Positions 63,661 to 64,000 of a stretch of 64,000 nt of DNA are shown here, one piece after another. Source of the DNA: Paraburkholderia aromaticivorans (lineage in GTDB: Bacteria; Pseudomonadota; Gammaproteobacteria; Burkholderiales; Burkholderiaceae); assembly GCF_002278075.1 (NCBI RefSeq), contig NZ_CP022989.1, forward strand, positions 4,314,889-4,378,888, in the 5' to 3' direction. Under the pieces are notes generated by a model, which worked only from the letters and a program-made list of their open reading frames with translations, did no database searches and was not told the DNA's origin. The position numbers were made by a program, and so were the translations under genes. Each line of letters opens with the position of its first letter. Position 1 is the stretch's first letter.

Positions 63661-64000
63661 TTAACCGTTCAGCGGCCCAAGATCGAACAGCAGCACTTCC
63701 GCGTCCTCGCCCTTCTCCAGTGTCACCGTATCGGTTTCGCTGAGCTTGGCGGCGTCGCCCGCGCGAAGCGCCTCGCCGTTCACCGTCACTGCGCCACGCG
63801 CCACATGCACATACGCGAGCCGTCCCTTGGGCAGCGCGAACGTGGCCGCCTCCGCGCCGTCGAGCAGCGCCGCGTAAATCGACGCGTCCGCGTGAATCGT
63901 CACCGAACCGTCGCGGCCGTCGGGCGAAGCGACCACGCGCAGACGGCCGCGCTTGTCGGCGGCGTCGAAGCGTTTTTCCTCGTAGCCCGGCTGGTCGCCC
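63661..64000 (-). CDS. Pirin-family protein (YhaK-type), C-terminal part
   Basis: Cut by the window edge. The visible end reads RGRLRVVASPDGRDGSVTIH, then ASIYAALLDGAEAATFALPK and YVHVARGAVTVNGEALRAGD, the C-terminal cupin of YhaK-type pirins. The metal-binding N-terminal cupin is outside the window. The last residues are DLGPLNG. Some homologues show quercetin dioxygenase activity. Confidence 0.86.
   Translation of the reverse strand, partial: GDQPGYEEKRFDAADKRGRLRVVASPDGRDGSVTIHADASIYAALLDGAEAATFALPKGRLAYVHVARGAVTVNGEALRAGDAAKLSETDTVTLEKGEDAEVLLFDLGPLNG

Noticed and set aside
1..64000. CRISPR arrays, tRNA and rRNA genes, complete insertion sequences
   Set aside because: I looked for regular repeats with spacers, clover-leaf sequences and transposase motifs and saw none.

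Overview
The window looks like a chromosome segment of a Burkholderiaceae bacterium, most like Paraburkholderia/Burkholderia. This is inference from the high G+C core, an OmpC-type porin of that lineage, and the protein families present. A degraded or partly visible temperate prophage fills about 1-27.6 kb. An accessory island with visibly lower G+C covers about 27.6-33 kb, and ordinary chromosomal genes run from about 33.5 kb to the end.

Prophage (read mostly on the minus strand, right to left). The right end is an early/regulatory block (27.5-22.7 kb). It holds two excisionase-like proteins, several small helix-turn-helix proteins, a DUF4224 protein, an Arc-type repressor with three 17-bp inverted repeats upstream, and an AlpA-type regulator. 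No intact integrase is visible. Next come a truncated, frameshifted host-type MFS transporter, a compact structured RNA ending in a terminator, and the replication module: a lambda O-like initiator with five palindromic iterons inside its gene, and a Toprim plus RecA-fold primase-helicase. A candidate late regulator follows, then a lambda-type packaging and head module (Nu1/A/W/B/C/scaffold/D/E/FII-like) and a Mu-like contractile tail module (gp37, gp38, sheath, tube, chaperone, tape measure, circularization protein). The phage is therefore a mosaic with a lambda-like head and a Mu-like tail, leaving the window on the left. No lysis genes are seen, so they may lie further left. The tail chaperone gene carries a canonical -1 frameshift signal (slippery heptamer, 7-nt spacer, perfect hairpin).

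Accessory island (27.6-33 kb). Two near-identical small lipoprotein genes flank about 3.6 kb that hold an unknown 222-aa protein, a small unknown protein, a perfect terminator, an overlapping two-gene unit (unknown helical protein plus a HEPN-domain protein) that may be an undescribed toxin-antitoxin or defence pair, and the decayed N-terminus of a P4-type integrase.

Chromosomal part. 33.5-42.5 kb: orphan histidine kinase, DUF1275 membrane protein, porin, methyltransferase and acyltransferase of surface-polysaccharide type, glutathione S-transferase, CsbD. 42.7-44.5 kb: cytosine methyltransferase with fused HTH, plus Vsr mismatch endonuclease. 44.7-48.4 kb: PEBP protein, 14-TM drug exporter, trehalose-6-phosphate synthase. 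49.3-53.1 kb: two sigma-54 activators around ElaB/YqjD-type membrane proteins. 53.4-54.6 kb: paralogous lipoprotein pair. 54.7-57.8 kb: NitT/TauT-type ABC ATPase and double permease. 58.5-64 kb: diguanylate cyclase, an EnvZ/OmpR-type two-component pair, a Spy/CpxP-like periplasmic protein, and a pirin-family protein cut by the window edge.
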